Positions 27,886 through 38,052 of a DNA stretch of 64,000 nucleotides are shown here, piece after piece. A program made the translations under genes and the position numbers. This DNA is from Verrucomicrobiota bacterium (GTDB taxonomy: Bacteria; Verrucomicrobiota; Verrucomicrobiia; Limisphaerales; SIBE01): the NCBI GenBank assembly GCA_016871515.1, contig VHDE01000007.1, forward strand, positions 1-64,000, given 5' to 3'. The notes below the pieces were generated by a model. It saw only the letters and a program-made list of their open reading frames with translations, had not been told where the DNA came from and searched no databases. Position 1 is the first letter of the stretch; the number at the start of each line of letters is the position of its first letter.

Positions 27886-29277
27886 ATGGCACAGAATGAA
27901 CATGATCTCGTTATCATTGGCGCGGGTCCGGGCGGCTATGTCGCGGCGATCCGCGGAGCGCAACTCGGATTCAATGCAGCGTGCGTCGAGAAAGAACCTC
28001 TCCTCGGTGGAACTTGCCTTCGCGTCGGTTGCATTCCCAGTAAAGCGCTTCTCGAATCGACCGAACTTTACGTCGAAGCAAAAGGAAAACTCGGCGAGCA
28101 TGGCATCCGCGTTGGCAGCGTCGAAGTTGACTTGCAGAGCTTGCTGCGCAGGAAAGAGAAAGTTGTCAGCACGCTAACCAAAGGGATCGACGGTCTATTC
28201 AAGAAGCACAAGATCACGCGTTACGTCGGCCATGGAAGAATTGACGGGCCGGGCAAGGTAATGGTGGAGCAAACGGATGCGGCGATTGAGCTTCGCGCAA
28301 AACATATTCTCATTGCAACCGGCAGCAAGTCCAGCAACCTGCCCGGCGTGGCCATCGATGGAAATCGGATTGGAACCAGCACGGAAGCGCTGGCTTATCC
28401 GGCGGTTCCTGAACATTTAGTGATCATTGGCGCAGGGTACATCGGTCTCGAACTCGGTTCGGTCTGGCGGCGTCTCGGATCGAAAGTCACCGTGCTGGAA
28501 TACCTCAACCGGATTTTGCCAGGCATGGACAGTGAAATCGCCACAGAAGCCCAAAAGATTTTTGAGAAGCAAGGTTTTCGATTTCGACTGGGCGCAAAAG
28601 TGACGGCGGCACGCGTCGAAGGCGATCAATGCATCGTCGAATGCGAAGGATCAGAACGCGTCGCGTGCGATCGTGTCTTGGTCGCGGTCGGACGAGCTCC
28701 TAACACAGATCGTCTGGGACTCGAATCCGTCAACATTCAACTCGATTCCAAAGGGCGCATTCCAGTTGACGAATATTTTGCCACTCCAGTGCCCGGCATC
28801 TATGCGATTGGCGACGTCATCCGCGGCCCGATGCTCGCGCACAAAGCTGAGGAGGAAGGAATCGCTTGTGTGGAATATTTGGCGACCGGTTTTGGGCACG
28901 TGGACTACAATTCGATCCCGGGCGTCGTTTATACCGAGCCAGAGATCGCGTCGGTGGGTAGGACCGAAGAGCAATTGAAAGAGGAAAAGGTCGAGTTTAA
29001 GAAAGGTGTCTTTCCTTTTCTAGCCAACGGACGCGCGCGTGCGCTGCACAAAACAGAAGGACGGGTGAAAGTTCTTGCGGACGCCAAGACCGATCGCGTC
29101 CTCGGAGTTCACATTCTTGGGCCTCGCGCGGGTGATCTCATCGCCGAAGCCGCGGTGGCGATGGCCTTTGGGGCAAGCAGTGAAGACTTAGCTCGCGCGT
29201 CACACGCGCACCCGACACTCGCTGAAGCAATTAAAGAAGCGGCCTTGGGCGTAGCCGGACAAGCGATTCATTTCTGA
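27886..29277 (+). CDS. lpd: Dihydrolipoyl dehydrogenase (E3)
   Basis: It has an FAD motif [17 protein letters not shown], the redox disulfide [13 protein letters not shown], an NAD motif [17 protein letters not shown], a second FAD segment [15 protein letters not shown], and the catalytic His-Glu pair in [13 protein letters not shown]. At 463 aa it is standard. It reoxidises the lipoyl groups of the complex and completes the sucA-sucB-lpd set. Confidence 0.97.
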   Translation: MAQNEHDLVIIGAGPGGYVAAIRGAQLGFNAACVEKEPLLGGTCLRVGCIPSKALLESTELYVEAKGKLGEHGIRVGSVEVDLQSLLRRKEKVVSTLTKGIDGLFKKHKITRYVGHGRIDGPGKVMVEQTDAAIELRAKHILIATGSKSSNLPGVAIDGNRIGTSTEALAYPAVPEHLVIIGAGYIGLELGSVWRRLGSKVTVLEYLNRILPGMDSEIATEAQKIFEKQGFRFRLGAKVTAARVEGDQCIVECEGSERVACDRVLVAVGRAPNTDRLGLESVNIQLDSKGRIPVDEYFATPVPGIYAIGDVIRGPMLAHKAEEEGIACVEYLATGFGHVDYNSIPGVVYTEPEIASVGRTEEQLKEEKVEFKKGVFPFLANGRARALHKTEGRVKVLADAKTDRVLGVHILGPRAGDLIAEAAVAMAFGASSEDLARASHAHPTLAEAIKEAALGVAGQAIHF

Positions 29278-29294
29278 GGACAGGCCGGCAGGTT

Positions 29295-29370
29295 TTGGAG
29301 CGCGGCAGTCCTCTGCCGCTTTGGAGTAAAGCGCACCCCTGAAAAGCGGCAGAGGACTGCTGCACTCCAA
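29295..29370. repeat. GCGGCAG nested inverted repeat
   Basis: The left arm ttggagcgcggcagtcctct is complementary to the right arm ending gactgctgcactccaa. The left arm contains GCGGCAG-TCCT-CTGCCGC (AGGA loop on the other strand). It follows lpd and lies in a convergent gap. Confidence 0.88.
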
Positions 29371-29430
29371 GACGCTGTCGCGCCGGATGAAGACCACCAT
29401 TTCATCTCACCGCGGCGTAAACCAAGAACT

Positions 29431-29450
29431 GGACAGGCGGGACGCCTGTC

Positions 29451-29451
<1 letters not shown>
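29431..29451. repeat. GGACAGGCG-GGA-CGCCTGTCC hairpin
   Basis: A perfect 9-bp stem with a 3-nt GGA loop touches the stop codon of the minus-strand isomerase gene. Related sequences occur at 36542-36563, 37984-38044 and 57002-57022. Confidence 0.9.
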
Positions 29452-30491
<1,040 letters not shown>

Positions 30492-30603
30492 AGGCGATGT
30501 AGTTAGACCGAGATGACTGGGCCAAGCAATGCCAAACTGCGCAGTTCGGCGCAACTTAACTTAGCGCAACTTGTTCGCAGATTGCACCCATGAACCATTT
30601 CGC

Positions 30604-30685
30604 TGGCAGGGCGGCGTGGCTGCGCCGCTGGCATCGCGCGTTTGATAAGGCGTCGCAGCAACGTCGCAGCAACGCCGCCCTGCCA
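30604..30685. repeat. GGCGGCG-type inverted repeat
   Basis: tggcagggcggcgt pairs with acgccgccctgcca. The left arm contains GCGGCG-TGGCTG-CGCCGC. It is close in design to 23415-23525. Confidence 0.82.
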
Positions 30686-30942
30686 TGAGATCATGGGGAA
30701 GCTTTACCTCGCGAAGTAATCCGGCCTCCGGATGGCCATCGGCGGGGTGCGATCGGCGACACGATCGCTTCGAGCCATCTCGAAAGCGAAACGAATTGGC
30801 GCCGGGCCGAGATCGTTGGAACGGCCATTGGAAGAACGCCTCGAATTGTTCAAGGGCGATTTCGGAAGCGGCTATCGTGTTCGACGCCGAGTTCGCAGGC
30901 AACGTCAAGGGCGGCAAGTTTCAGCCAGCAATTCTCGTTATC

Positions 30943-31019
30943 AGAGCGCGGACCGCTGAGTCCCCGCTGTTTTCGCTTTTTGCGTTTGTTTGACTCGCGG
31001 ACTCGGCGGTCCGCGCTCC
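30943..31019. repeat. GCGGAC-type inverted repeat
   Basis: gagcgcggaccgctgagtcc (30943-30962) pairs with ggactcggcggtccgcgctc (30999-31018) at 19 of 20 positions. It is the same family as 27779-27852. Confidence 0.87.
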
Positions 31020-31104
31020 CGTCATGAGAGTTGCATCCTTTCTTCCGGCTTGCATGGTCGCGCGGAATTCGATTTTCTATGGCGCACGCACAAAATCTCA
31101 AATT

Positions 31105-32247
31105 ATGAAACCACTTCGCATTGGATTGATTGGCTACGGTTTTATGGGCCGGGCGCACTCGAATGGCTTCCGCAAGGTCAACAATTTTTTCGACCTCGAA
31201 TATCAACCGGTTCTCAAGGCCATCTGCGCCCGCAGTGAAGACAAGGCCAAATCCTTCGCCGCGAAATGGGGTTATGAATCCATTGAGACCGACTGGCGAA
31301 AGTTGGTCGAGCGCGAAGACATCGACTTGATCGACATTTGCACGCCGAACAATACCCATGCCGAAATCGCGCTCGCCGCGGCCAAGGCTGGCAAGATGAT
31401 CCTCTGCGAAAAGCCGCTCTCGATGAACGGTCCCGAAGGCGAAAAGATGGTCAAGGCCATCGAAAAATCCGGTGTGCCGAACATGGTTTGGTACAATTAC
31501 CGGCGCGTCCCCGCGGTCACTTTGGCCAAACAATTGATCGATGAAGGCAAACTTGGCCGCATCTTCCATTATCGCGCAAAGTTTCTTCAAGATTGGACGA
31601 TCAGTCCGGAATTGCCGCAAGGCGGCACTGCCCTCTGGCGGCTCGATGTTAAAGCAGCCGGCAGTGGCGTGACCGGTGATTTGCTCGCGCATTGCATCGA
31701 TACAGCCATCTGGTTGAACGGGAGTTTTGACAAAGTCAACGCCATGACCGAAACCTTCATCAAGGAACGCAAGCACAACATCACTGGCAAAGTGGAGAAG
31801 GTCGGCATTGATGATGCCTGCGCGTTTCTGGCCCGTTTCAGCAATGGTTCGCTGGCGACATTTGAATCGACCCGTTACGCACGGGGGCACAAGGCGCTTT
31901 ACACCTTCGAGATCAATGGCGAGCACGCCTCGATCTTCTGGGATTTGCACGACCTTCATCGGCTGCAATATTTCGATCACCGCGACCAGGGTATTGTGCG
32001 CGGCTGGCGGTCGATCCATGTGACGGATGGTGACCACCCTTATATGGGAAACTGGTGGGTGCCGGGTTTGCAAATCGGCTACGAACACACGTTCGTTCAT
32101 CAAGTCGCGGATTTCTTGCGCGGCCTGGGCAACGAGAAACCGGCCAGCCCAACGTTCCGTGACGCTCTCGAGACCCAGTACGTTTGCGACGCGGTTTTGA
32201 AATCCGCCAAGAGCGGGCGTTGGGAAAAGGTGAAGAAACTAAAATGA
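31105..32247 (+). CDS. Gfo/Idh/MocA family oxidoreductase
   Basis: The N-terminal Rossmann fold [16 protein letters not shown] binds NAD(P). [14 protein letters not shown] and the catalytic-lysine motif CEKPLS are standard for the family. The C-terminal domain ([20 protein letters not shown]) supplies the Asp/His pair. At 380 aa it is typical. The ATG at 31105 is preferred because the Rossmann strand follows at once. It probably oxidises a sugar or inositol in a pathway with the neighbouring TIM-barrel isomerase and is followed closely by a cytochrome c. Confidence 0.93.
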   Translation: MKPLRIGLIGYGFMGRAHSNGFRKVNNFFDLEYQPVLKAICARSEDKAKSFAAKWGYESIETDWRKLVEREDIDLIDICTPNNTHAEIALAAAKAGKMILCEKPLSMNGPEGEKMVKAIEKSGVPNMVWYNYRRVPAVTLAKQLIDEGKLGRIFHYRAKFLQDWTISPELPQGGTALWRLDVKAAGSGVTGDLLAHCIDTAIWLNGSFDKVNAMTETFIKERKHNITGKVEKVGIDDACAFLARFSNGSLATFESTRYARGHKALYTFEINGEHASIFWDLHDLHRLQYFDHRDQGIVRGWRSIHVTDGDHPYMGNWWVPGLQIGYEHTFVHQVADFLRGLGNEKPASPTFRDALETQYVCDAVLKSAKSGRWEKVKKLK

Positions 32248-32294
32248 ATTTTTTTGACGCGTGGTGCGTCTTGAAAAAGATTAATACGATACCT

Positions 32295-32705
32295 ATGTCA
32301 AAACGCATTGTGATCGCCGGCATCAGTTCTTTGATGATTTCGCTCAACGCTTTTGCCGCCGACCCCGATATCAGCAAGTTGCCGCCGGCTGCCAAACAGA
32401 CCGGAATGACCTACGATAAGGACATCAAACCCCTTTTCGAAAAGTCCTGCCTCAAATGTCATGGCCCAGAAAAGCCCAAGAGCAAATATCGCGTCGATAG
32501 CCGCGAAGCCGCAATTAAAGGCGGGAGCAGCGACGAGGCGGCCGTCATTCCAGGAAAGAGCGAGAAAAGCCCGCTCGTCCTCTACGTGGCAGACCTTGTC
32601 GAAGAAATGGAAATGCCTCCCAAAGACAAGCGCGACCAATATCCTCCATTGAAGCCCGAACAGATTGGGCTCATTCGCGCTTGGATCGATCAAGGCGCAA
32701 AATAA
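32295..32705 (+). CDS. Secreted single-heme cytochrome c (Planctomycetes-type)
   Basis: It has a signal peptide (MSKRIVIAGISSLMISLNAFA), then TYDKDIKPLFEKSCLKCHG with one CxxCH heme site. The domain with KYRVDSREAAIKGG and PGKSEKSPLVLYV, and a Met in EMEMPPK as likely axial ligand, is the cytochrome c domain common in Planctomycetes and Verrucomicrobia. At 136 aa it stands alone, without the usual DUF1549/DUF1553 partners. It lies 47 bp after the Gfo/Idh gene, so it may take part in electron transfer for sugar oxidation. Confidence 0.9.
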   Translation: MSKRIVIAGISSLMISLNAFAADPDISKLPPAAKQTGMTYDKDIKPLFEKSCLKCHGPEKPKSKYRVDSREAAIKGGSSDEAAVIPGKSEKSPLVLYVADLVEEMEMPPKDKRDQYPPLKPEQIGLIRAWIDQGAK

Positions 32706-32836
32706 CAAGCCGCCCTTTTGTGGGTGCCACCGGCCGGGACAAACGCAAGTCCGCGTCTGCCTTCGTCATTCCATCGAGTTGATTTTCCGGTTGGTTAACT
32801 TCCAGACCGAGACGCCAGGAATAGGGGACAGCAAAT

Positions 32837-32877
32837 TCACGAACTCGGGAACGATAATCATGTTCCTGAGTTTGTGA
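32837..32877. repeat. Imperfect hairpin, possible REP/IS200-type footprint
   Basis: TCACGAACTCGGGAAC and GTTCCTGAGTTTGTGA pair at 14 of 16 positions around gataatcat. It is preceded by ataggggacagcaaattc, a string I associate from memory with REP or IS200-like element ends. No transposase is present. Confidence 0.55.
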
Positions 32878-32989
32878 GTGCTGCTGTGTGTTTTGTTTTA
32901 AGTCTGCTTTCTGGGCCGAGCCTCTGTCTTAGCCTGTCCGCTTTTCGGACACGGCTCTTTCCCTCTGTGACGGTGGGAAAGATCGTCTT

Positions 32990-33220
32990 CTAGTTGGCGC
33001 CGCTATTCTTAATCAGCGTTGCGCCATGGGTCTTGAGATAGTTTTCGACCGTCTGAATTCGCTCCAGCTTAACCGGAACACCCTTTTGCTTTAGATGGGC
33101 CAGCCGCCGGTAATGGGTCAAGCTTTTCCCCATGGCAACTATCTCGATATGAGAGTCTTCCAGTTTCCAGACCTGCCCTTTTTCGAGCTGGATCGCAGCG
33201 AGTCGATTCTTTAATTTCAT
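32990..33220 (-). CDS. Small hypothetical protein
   Basis: This 76-residue basic protein runs MKLKNRLAAIQLEKGQVWKL, then IEIVAMGKSLTHYRRLAHLK and VENYLKTHGATLI. No domain is recognised. The look (a short strand-rich start and a helical C-terminus) suggests a small cytoplasmic protein. It follows the rhodanese gene by 40 bp on the same strand and is probably co-transcribed. The ATG at 33220 is preferred to the TTG at 33235. Confidence 0.6.
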   Translation of the reverse strand: MKLKNRLAAIQLEKGQVWKLEDSHIEIVAMGKSLTHYRRLAHLKQKGVPVKLERIQTVENYLKTHGATLIKNSGAN

Positions 33221-33260
33221 ATTCAAACAGACCAAAAGGTCGTCAAAAGGTTCAAAGAAG

Positions 33261-33635
33261 TCAATTCCCGCGCTTCAATGGCCACTGGGAAGCCACTAAA
33301 CCCTTGTACCCGCCGATGAGCGAATAAACGTTGCGATAGCCCATTCTTTGAGCGGCGTCTGCAGTCAGAACGGACCGATAACCCCCACCGCAATACATAA
33401 TAATCTCTGTGTTTGGATCGGGAAAACGAGCTTCCAAATCACGCTCCAAGATTCCCTTGCCCAGATGGATAGCTTCCGTGGCATGTCCGCTTTGCCATTC
33501 ATGATCTTCGCGCACATCCAACAGAATAGCCTTGGGGTTCGCCGCCAGCCGTGCCCGCGCCTGCTCGATAGAAATCTCGTTCACATGAGGGCGCGCTTCA
33601 TTGACCAGTTTCAGAAAGCCAGGCGAATGATCCAT
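33261..33635 (-). CDS. Single-domain rhodanese
   Basis: It is a 124-aa rhodanese domain with ISIEQARARLAANPKAILLD, VREDHEWQSGHATEAIHLGK and the active loop IIMYCGGGYRSVLTA, which keeps the catalytic Cys, unlike the copy at 6.3 kb. It would carry sulfane sulfur as a persulfide. It is divergent from the cupin gene at 33722 and upstream of the small protein at 32990. Confidence 0.9.
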   Translation of the reverse strand: MDHSPGFLKLVNEARPHVNEISIEQARARLAANPKAILLDVREDHEWQSGHATEAIHLGKGILERDLEARFPDPNTEIIMYCGGGYRSVLTADAAQRMGYRNVYSLIGGYKGLVASQWPLKRGN

Positions 33636-33721
33636 AGCCAACAACTTAGTGCGGTTCGACGGACGGTCAACGAAATTTCCCGTTGCCAGAGCAAACCTAT
33701 CGGTTGCAGCATAACCGCAGA

Positions 33722-34114
33722 ATGGATGTAAAAAATCTGAGCGATGTGCCGGCTTTCATTACGAAAGACGGCTCCGAAATTCGGGAACTGCTGGCTCACC
33801 GCAACTCGATTATCCGTCATCAAAGCCTCGCCGAAGCCCGAATTCCTCCCGGCCGCAGCACTCAAGAACATTATCATCCAAAGGCCGAAGAGATATATTA
33901 CATTGTGGCCGGAACCGGTCGCATGCGGATTGAGGACGAATGCCAAGATGTGAAACCTGGCGATGCCATCGCGATTCCGCCGAGGAAAAGGCATAAGATT
34001 TGGAATACGGGCCGCGACACATTGAAGTTCCTCTGTTGTTGCGCGCCAGCCTACGAGCACGAGGACACGATTATTACCGAGAATGAAACCGAAGAATGTT
34101 CGACTGTTCATTAA
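33722..34114 (+). CDS. Cupin-domain protein
   Basis: At 130 aa it has cupin motif 1 (EHYHPKAEEIYYIVAGTGRM, giving two His and a Glu as metal ligands) and motif 2 (PGDAIAIPPRKRHKIWN with the last His). It is a single small beta barrel, perhaps a mannose-6-phosphate-isomerase-like or regulatory cupin; the function is unknown. Its 3' end overlaps the glutaredoxin-like gene by 32 bp, which points to translational coupling. Confidence 0.85.
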   Translation: MDVKNLSDVPAFITKDGSEIRELLAHRNSIIRHQSLAEARIPPGRSTQEHYHPKAEEIYYIVAGTGRMRIEDECQDVKPGDAIAIPPRKRHKIWNTGRDTLKFLCCCAPAYEHEDTIITENETEECSTVH

Positions 34115-34340
34115 GCCCTACTGCGGCTGGTGCCACGAAGCGATCGATTGGCTTGACGATCGAGGCATTCAATACGAGACCTTGGATGTCATTTCCGATC
34201 CCGTCGCGCGGCGCGAGATGCTGGAACTTTCGGGCCAAACTTTGGCGCCGGTGATCGATGTCGATGGCGAGATTCTGGCCGACTTTGACACCGATCAGTT
34301 GGAAGTCTTTTGGAACAAGCTCAGCCAGGCGCCGGGTTGA
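34083..34340 (+). CDS. Glutaredoxin-like protein
   Basis: The 85-residue product begins VRLFIKPYCGWCHEAIDWL with a CxxC redox pair, has the family TLAPVIDVDGE (cis-Pro TxxPV) and a final helix. It fits a small glutaredoxin that reduces disulfides or glutathione adducts. The start lies inside the cupin gene. An inverted repeat and lipA follow. Confidence 0.87.
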   Translation: MKPKNVRLFIKPYCGWCHEAIDWLDDRGIQYETLDVISDPVARREMLELSGQTLAPVIDVDGEILADFDTDQLEVFWNKLSQAPG

Positions 34341-34351
34341 TTTATGACATA

Positions 34352-34445
34352 TCTCGAAACAGATTTTCGGAAAGGTGGAGCAAACCTGCGGGTTTGCTGG
34401 AAACGCGGCAGCGTTTCCCTACCTTTCCAGAAATCTATTTCGAGA
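34352..34445. repeat. Inverted repeat, family B copy 2
   Basis: The left arm tctcgaaacagattttcgga pairs imperfectly with the right arm ending atctatttcgaga. The centre has GCAAACC-TGCG-GGTTTGC and GGAAACGC-GGCA-GCGTTTCC. It is a near copy of 20154-20253 and ends 8 bp before the lipA ATG. Confidence 0.9.
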
Positions 34446-34453
34446 AACAATCT

Positions 34454-35353
34454 ATGACCAAGATTGAAGAAAACGCCGCTGGCCGTCCGCGCTTGCCAGA
34501 TTGGTTGCGACTCAAGCTGCCGAGCAGCGATACGTTCTTTCAAACGCGAAGCCTTCTCATCGACTTAAGGCTGCACACCGTTTGTGAAAGTGCTAAGTGT
34601 CCCAATCACTGGGAATGCTGGAGCAAAGGGACGGCGACTTTCATGATTGCTGGAGACCGCTGTACGCGGGCTTGTGGGTTTTGCGCGGTTACGACGGCCA
34701 AGCCTTTCGCGTTGGAGATGGACGAACCAAGCCGTGTTGCCGAAGCGACCCGGCGCATGAAGCTGAAACATGTCGTGATTACGGCCGTAGCGCGGGACGA
34801 TCTAGCAGACGGCGGGGCGGACCACTTTCGCCGGACCATCGAGGCCGTCCGCGAGGCCAATCCTGGAATTGTTATCGAGGTTTTGGTCCCCGATTTTCTC
34901 GAGAAAGAAAATGCCATCGATTGTGTGTTGTCGGCCAATCCGGAGATTTTCAACCACAACCTCGAGACGGTCCGCCGGCTGACACCGACGGTCCGTTCGC
35001 GTGCGACTTATGATCGCTCGCTCAATGTGCTGGCCAAGGTTAAAGCGAAGCGCGGTGATAAAACCTACACGAAGTCCGGTCTAATGCTCGGCCTTGGCGA
35101 GACGGAGGAAGAATTATTCGAGAGCATGCAAGATTTGCGAGCGGTAGGTTGCGATATCTTGACGCTCGGCCAATACCTTCAACCAACTCTGAAACACTTG
35201 CCGGTGGTCGAATTCATTCATCCCGCAGCCTTTGCCAACTACAAAGAGGTCGCGGAGAAGATGGGATTTTCGCATGTCGCCAGCGGACCAATGGTGCGCA
35301 GTTCCTATCACGCGGAAGAATTTCAGCTGCGGCGAAGTAACGCAGCTGCCTGA
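34454..35353 (+). CDS. lipA: Lipoyl synthase
   Basis: A radical-SAM enzyme that inserts two sulfurs into octanoyl groups. The auxiliary cluster cysteines are in CESAKCPNHWECW, the SAM cluster in CTRACGFC, and the C-terminal RSSYHAEE motif ligates the auxiliary cluster through Ser. At 299 aa the length is normal. The ORF in the track starts upstream inside the repeat; the ATG at 34454 (MTKIEENAAG) is used. It serves SucB and depends on the SUF system for its clusters. Confidence 0.97.
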   Translation: MTKIEENAAGRPRLPDWLRLKLPSSDTFFQTRSLLIDLRLHTVCESAKCPNHWECWSKGTATFMIAGDRCTRACGFCAVTTAKPFALEMDEPSRVAEATRRMKLKHVVITAVARDDLADGGADHFRRTIEAVREANPGIVIEVLVPDFLEKENAIDCVLSANPEIFNHNLETVRRLTPTVRSRATYDRSLNVLAKVKAKRGDKTYTKSGLMLGLGETEEELFESMQDLRAVGCDILTLGQYLQPTLKHLPVVEFIHPAAFANYKEVAEKMGFSHVASGPMVRSSYHAEEFQLRRSNAAA

Positions 35354-35491
35354 ACCGCGTTTCATTTCATTCCGTCTTTCGCTTCAATCCTTCACTGACT
35401 TAACGGAAACCGCAACAACGCTGCTGCTTGCCGCATACGCGCATCAGTCGTGCATAATGGCCAATCCGCTGAGGTTGGGCGAACATGAATC

Positions 35492-35557
35492 CTAGACCTG
35501 CAGCCGATACCCGACTCCATGGACGGTCTTGATCCACTCTGGAGTTTGGACATTTGC
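35492..35557 (-). pseudogene. C-terminal tail of an OmpR-family response regulator
   Basis: The minus strand reads TPEWIKTVHGVGYRLQV then TAG. IxTVxGxGYRL is the hallmark end of OmpR/PhoB winged-helix domains. A TGA lies 21 codons upstream of the stop, so only the tail survives. Confidence 0.6.
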
Positions 35558-35561
35558 TCAG

Positions 35562-35580
35562 GCAATCCCAACGGGATTGC
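35562..35580. repeat. GCAATCCC-AAC-GGGATTGC hairpin
   Basis: An 8-bp perfect stem with a 3-nt loop lies directly next to the response-regulator relic. It is another member of the small-stem, small-loop design with a different stem. Confidence 0.8.
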
Positions 35581-35687
35581 AATCATTTCAGCCCGTTGGG
35601 ATGACAGTGCCGCCTGCCCAACCCTAGCTGCTTTTCTCGTGAAGCGACTCGACATTTGCTGGCGAGGGGTTTGAGATTCGTCGGGCT

Positions 35688-36491
35688 ATGAATGATTTCA
35701 TCGCACATAACCGGCAGGCGTGGGATGAGCGCGTTCGCCGCCGCGATCGGTACATTGACACGGCGACGGAAGCCGACTTCAGGAATCCTCTGGGCGTTGT
35801 CGATCCATGCGGCTGGTTGGGCGGAGAGGTAGCAGGCAAGCGTTTGCTTTGTCTCGCTGCAGGAGGAGGACGGCACAGCGTGTTGTTTGCGACCGCCGGC
35901 GCCAAAGTCACGGTGGTTGATCTTAGTCCGAAGATGTTGGAACTGGATCGAAGAGTGGCTGCTGAACGGAAGCTGAGCATTCAAGTAGTCGAGACTTCAA
36001 TGGATAACTTGTCAGCATTCGCGGAAGCGAGCTTTGACATTGTGATCCAGCCCGTCAGCACGTGTTATGTCGGGGACATTGGTGCGGTATATCGTGAGGT
36101 GGCGCGCGTGATTGCTCCCGGCGGCATTTACATCAGTCAACACAAGCAACCCGTCAATCTGCAGGCGGACGTTGTTCCATCGTCGCGAGGATACTTGCTT
36201 AACGAGCCCTATTACCGCACCGGCCTGTTGCCTCCAGCAGTCGAAGGAAGTTGGCACAGGGAATCAGGAACCGTGGAATTCTTGCATCGCTGGGACCAGC
36301 TTCTTGGCGGCCTGTGCCGGAGCGGATTTGTCATTGAAGATGTGGCTGAACCGCGCCATGCGAATCCGCAAGCGGAGCCCGGCAGCTTCGCGCATCGGAG
36401 TTGTTACGTGCCGCCTTACATCAAACTAAAAGCGAGGCGACAGAGTGAGCGCGTCCAGCCCGTCGAAAAGAAGATTTGGAAGCCTGGTTGA
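35688..36491 (+). CDS. Class I SAM-dependent methyltransferase
   Basis: The 267-aa protein has motif I at about residue 55 (LLCLAAGGGRHSVLFATAGA), then VTVVDLSPKMLELDRR and a motif-II region FDIVIQPVSTCYV with VIAPGGIYISQHKQP. It begins MNDFIAHNRQAWDERV, typical of a widespread uncharacterised group of cytosolic small-molecule methyltransferases. The substrate is unknown. Confidence 0.88.
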   Translation: MNDFIAHNRQAWDERVRRRDRYIDTATEADFRNPLGVVDPCGWLGGEVAGKRLLCLAAGGGRHSVLFATAGAKVTVVDLSPKMLELDRRVAAERKLSIQVVETSMDNLSAFAEASFDIVIQPVSTCYVGDIGAVYREVARVIAPGGIYISQHKQPVNLQADVVPSSRGYLLNEPYYRTGLLPPAVEGSWHRESGTVEFLHRWDQLLGGLCRSGFVIEDVAEPRHANPQAEPGSFAHRSCYVPPYIKLKARRQSERVQPVEKKIWKPG

Positions 36492-36541
36492 GTGGCGGCT
36501 CAATGGAGCCTGCCAGCGGATGCCCGCATGAACATTTGGTA

Positions 36542-36563
36542 GGACAGCGCGTCCCGCCTGTCC
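36542..36563. repeat. GGACAG...CTGTCC hairpin
   Basis: ggacagcgcgtcccgcctgt (to 36563) is palindromic with a TCC/GGA centre. It is the reverse orientation of the element at 57002-57022. Confidence 0.8.
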
Positions 36564-36721
36564 TGCTGCGACGCAAGGTTCGTGGGGAGAAGTAAAGGCG
36601 CATGTTTATCGGGTTGGCTCCTCCCCCCAGCCCTCTCCTCGCTCGCGAAGAGAGGGAGAAGGCTCGTTGCATCCCGCCGACTTAATTTCTGTTCTTTCAT
36701 TCACAAGTTAACGTTCCGCCC

Positions 36722-37203
36722 GTGGCGGTGACTTTAAATTCATCCTCGGGCGGAAGCGCGGCCGCGGATTTGATGATGGCCCGTTCTTCGAAGGCTCAGG
36801 TGAAAACCACTACGAAACGGCACGAAGCTCTTCGTCAGCATGTCCAGTCATTGCTGGCCTGCCGGCGATGTCCGCGCATGCTAAAGCCGGTCGTTTCGGG
36901 TGGAGCTGTGCTGAGCAAAGTCATGTTGATCGGTCAAGCGCCGGGTGCGAAGGAGCCGGTGCTGGGCAAGCCGTTTGCCTGGACGGCCGGACGAACGCTG
37001 TTCCGGTGGTTCCACGAAGCGGCTTCCATTACGATTTGATTCCACTGCCCCATCCGTCGGGCGCGTCGACATGGCCTCAGGTCGAGCCTGGCAAAACGTT
37101 GTTAAAGCGCGCGCTCCAATTAATTGCCATGCATCCAGCGATCACGGCGACGGTGCCGATTCAACCGGTTGAACCGTGCTTGCATAACGACGCAGGTACT
37201 TGA
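36722..37203 (+). pseudogene. Uracil-DNA glycosylase-like gene with internal deletion
   Basis: The 5' part encodes LLACRRCPRMLKPVVSGGA, then VMLIGQAPGAKEP and GKPFAWTAGRTLFRWFHEA, the N-terminal half of a UDG-superfamily protein with its active-site loop GQAPG. It then stops. The typical C-terminal segment appears immediately in another frame: YDLIPLPHPSGASTWPQVEP and KTLLKRALQLI, with the HPSG motif. About 100 codons between the two are missing. This is a deletion-plus-frameshift relic. Its 3' end overlaps the end of the convergent rluA-type gene. Confidence 0.8.
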
Positions 37204-37972
37204 GCGCGACCACCAGGTCCTTCGGGCGTGGAGCGGCTATGGTCACGAGGCGTCCCGTCGCTGGACGATTAATGGAGAGCTGTTCAGCATGAAGCGCGAC
37301 CCGATTGATCAAGGGCCTTTCCACTGCTTTGGGCTTGAGCCGGTATTCGGACTTCAAACTCGAGAGCAAAAGCGGCTTGCCGCCATACAGCGAATCGCCA
37401 ACCACTGGGACCCCGGAATGTTGCAGATGGACGCGGATCTGGTGGGTTCGGCCGGTTGCAGGCCGGCATTGTATCAAGGTAAAACCGGAGAAGCGTTCCA
37501 AGACTTCAAAGTGAGTGAGCGTTTTCTTGCCGCGCTTCGAATCAATACGCATCAAACCGATCTTCACTGGGTGCGGCGCCAACTTCGCTTCCACCGAAAA
37601 GGAAAGTTCCTTGGGCGTTCGATGCACAAGCGCAACATAGACCTTCTCCGGTTTGTCTGTGCCAAATTGGTTCGCGAGCGAGATCAATGTGGGCTTATCT
37701 TTCGCCAAGAGAATCACACCAGTGGTTTCGAAGTCTAGCCGGTGTGCATTCGCCAAGTAGCTTACGCCGCGGTCCCGCGCCCAAGGCGCTCCCCGAGCGA
37801 TGTCGCGGTGGAGGAGCTTCATCAAGTTTGGCCGTTCCGCATCGTAACGGTCCGGCGAAGTGAGAAGGCGGCTCGGCTTGTTCAAGGCGAGCAGATGATC
37901 ATCTTCGAACAGGACTGGAATCTCCCAGAATTCGCGCGTCGAAGGCGACGAGAGTTTGATGATCGCAGTCAT
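37142..37972 (-). CDS. RluA-family pseudouridine synthase
   Basis: The catalytic motif ANAHRLDFETTGVILLAK (HRLD with the active Asp) and later RPATGRTHQIRVHLQHSGVP and VGDSLYGG identify the RsuA/RluA family, making pseudouridine in RNA. At 276 aa it lacks an S4 domain. Which RNA site it modifies cannot be said. It is convergent with the UDG relic. Confidence 0.92.
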   Translation of the reverse strand: MTAIIKLSSPSTREFWEIPVLFEDDHLLALNKPSRLLTSPDRYDAERPNLMKLLHRDIARGAPWARDRGVSYLANAHRLDFETTGVILLAKDKPTLISLANQFGTDKPEKVYVALVHRTPKELSFSVEAKLAPHPVKIGLMRIDSKRGKKTLTHFEVLERFSGFTLIQCRPATGRTHQIRVHLQHSGVPVVGDSLYGGKPLLLSSLKSEYRLKPKAVERPLINRVALHAEQLSINRPATGRLVTIAAPRPKDLVVALKYLRRYASTVQPVESAPSP

Positions 37973-37983
37973 CGATTGCTCCT

Positions 37984-38044
37984 AGCGGGTCCCGCCTGTC
38001 CCATGCACCACAAGACCATTAGGACAGTCGGGACGCCTGTCCTG
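37984..38044. repeat. GGGACAGGCGGGAC-type inverted repeat
   Basis: The left part gcgggtcccgcctgtcccat and the right part ggacagtcgggacgcctgtc are complementary over most of their length. It lies between the rluA-type gene and the PpiD-like gene. Confidence 0.8.
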
Positions 38045-38052
38045 CGAAACGC

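Larger units (their letters stand above)
30492..31104. other. Intergenic with two palindromic elements
   Basis: This gap between the divergent isomerase and oxidoreductase genes holds inverted repeats at 30604-30685 and 30943-31019. The sequence between them has short open frames with no family I recognise. The long minus ORF in the track (30850-32103) is antisense to the oxidoreductase and is not a gene. Confidence 0.5.
35354..35687. other. Intergenic with gene relic and hairpin
   Basis: This gap holds the end of a lost response regulator (35492-35557, minus) and a small perfect hairpin at 35562-35580. Nothing else is recognisable. Confidence 0.5.

Noticed and set aside
30850-32103. 417-aa minus-strand ORF
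   Set aside because: It is antisense to a clear Gfo/Idh oxidoreductase gene and has no recognisable family; GC-rich codon use makes such shadows common here.
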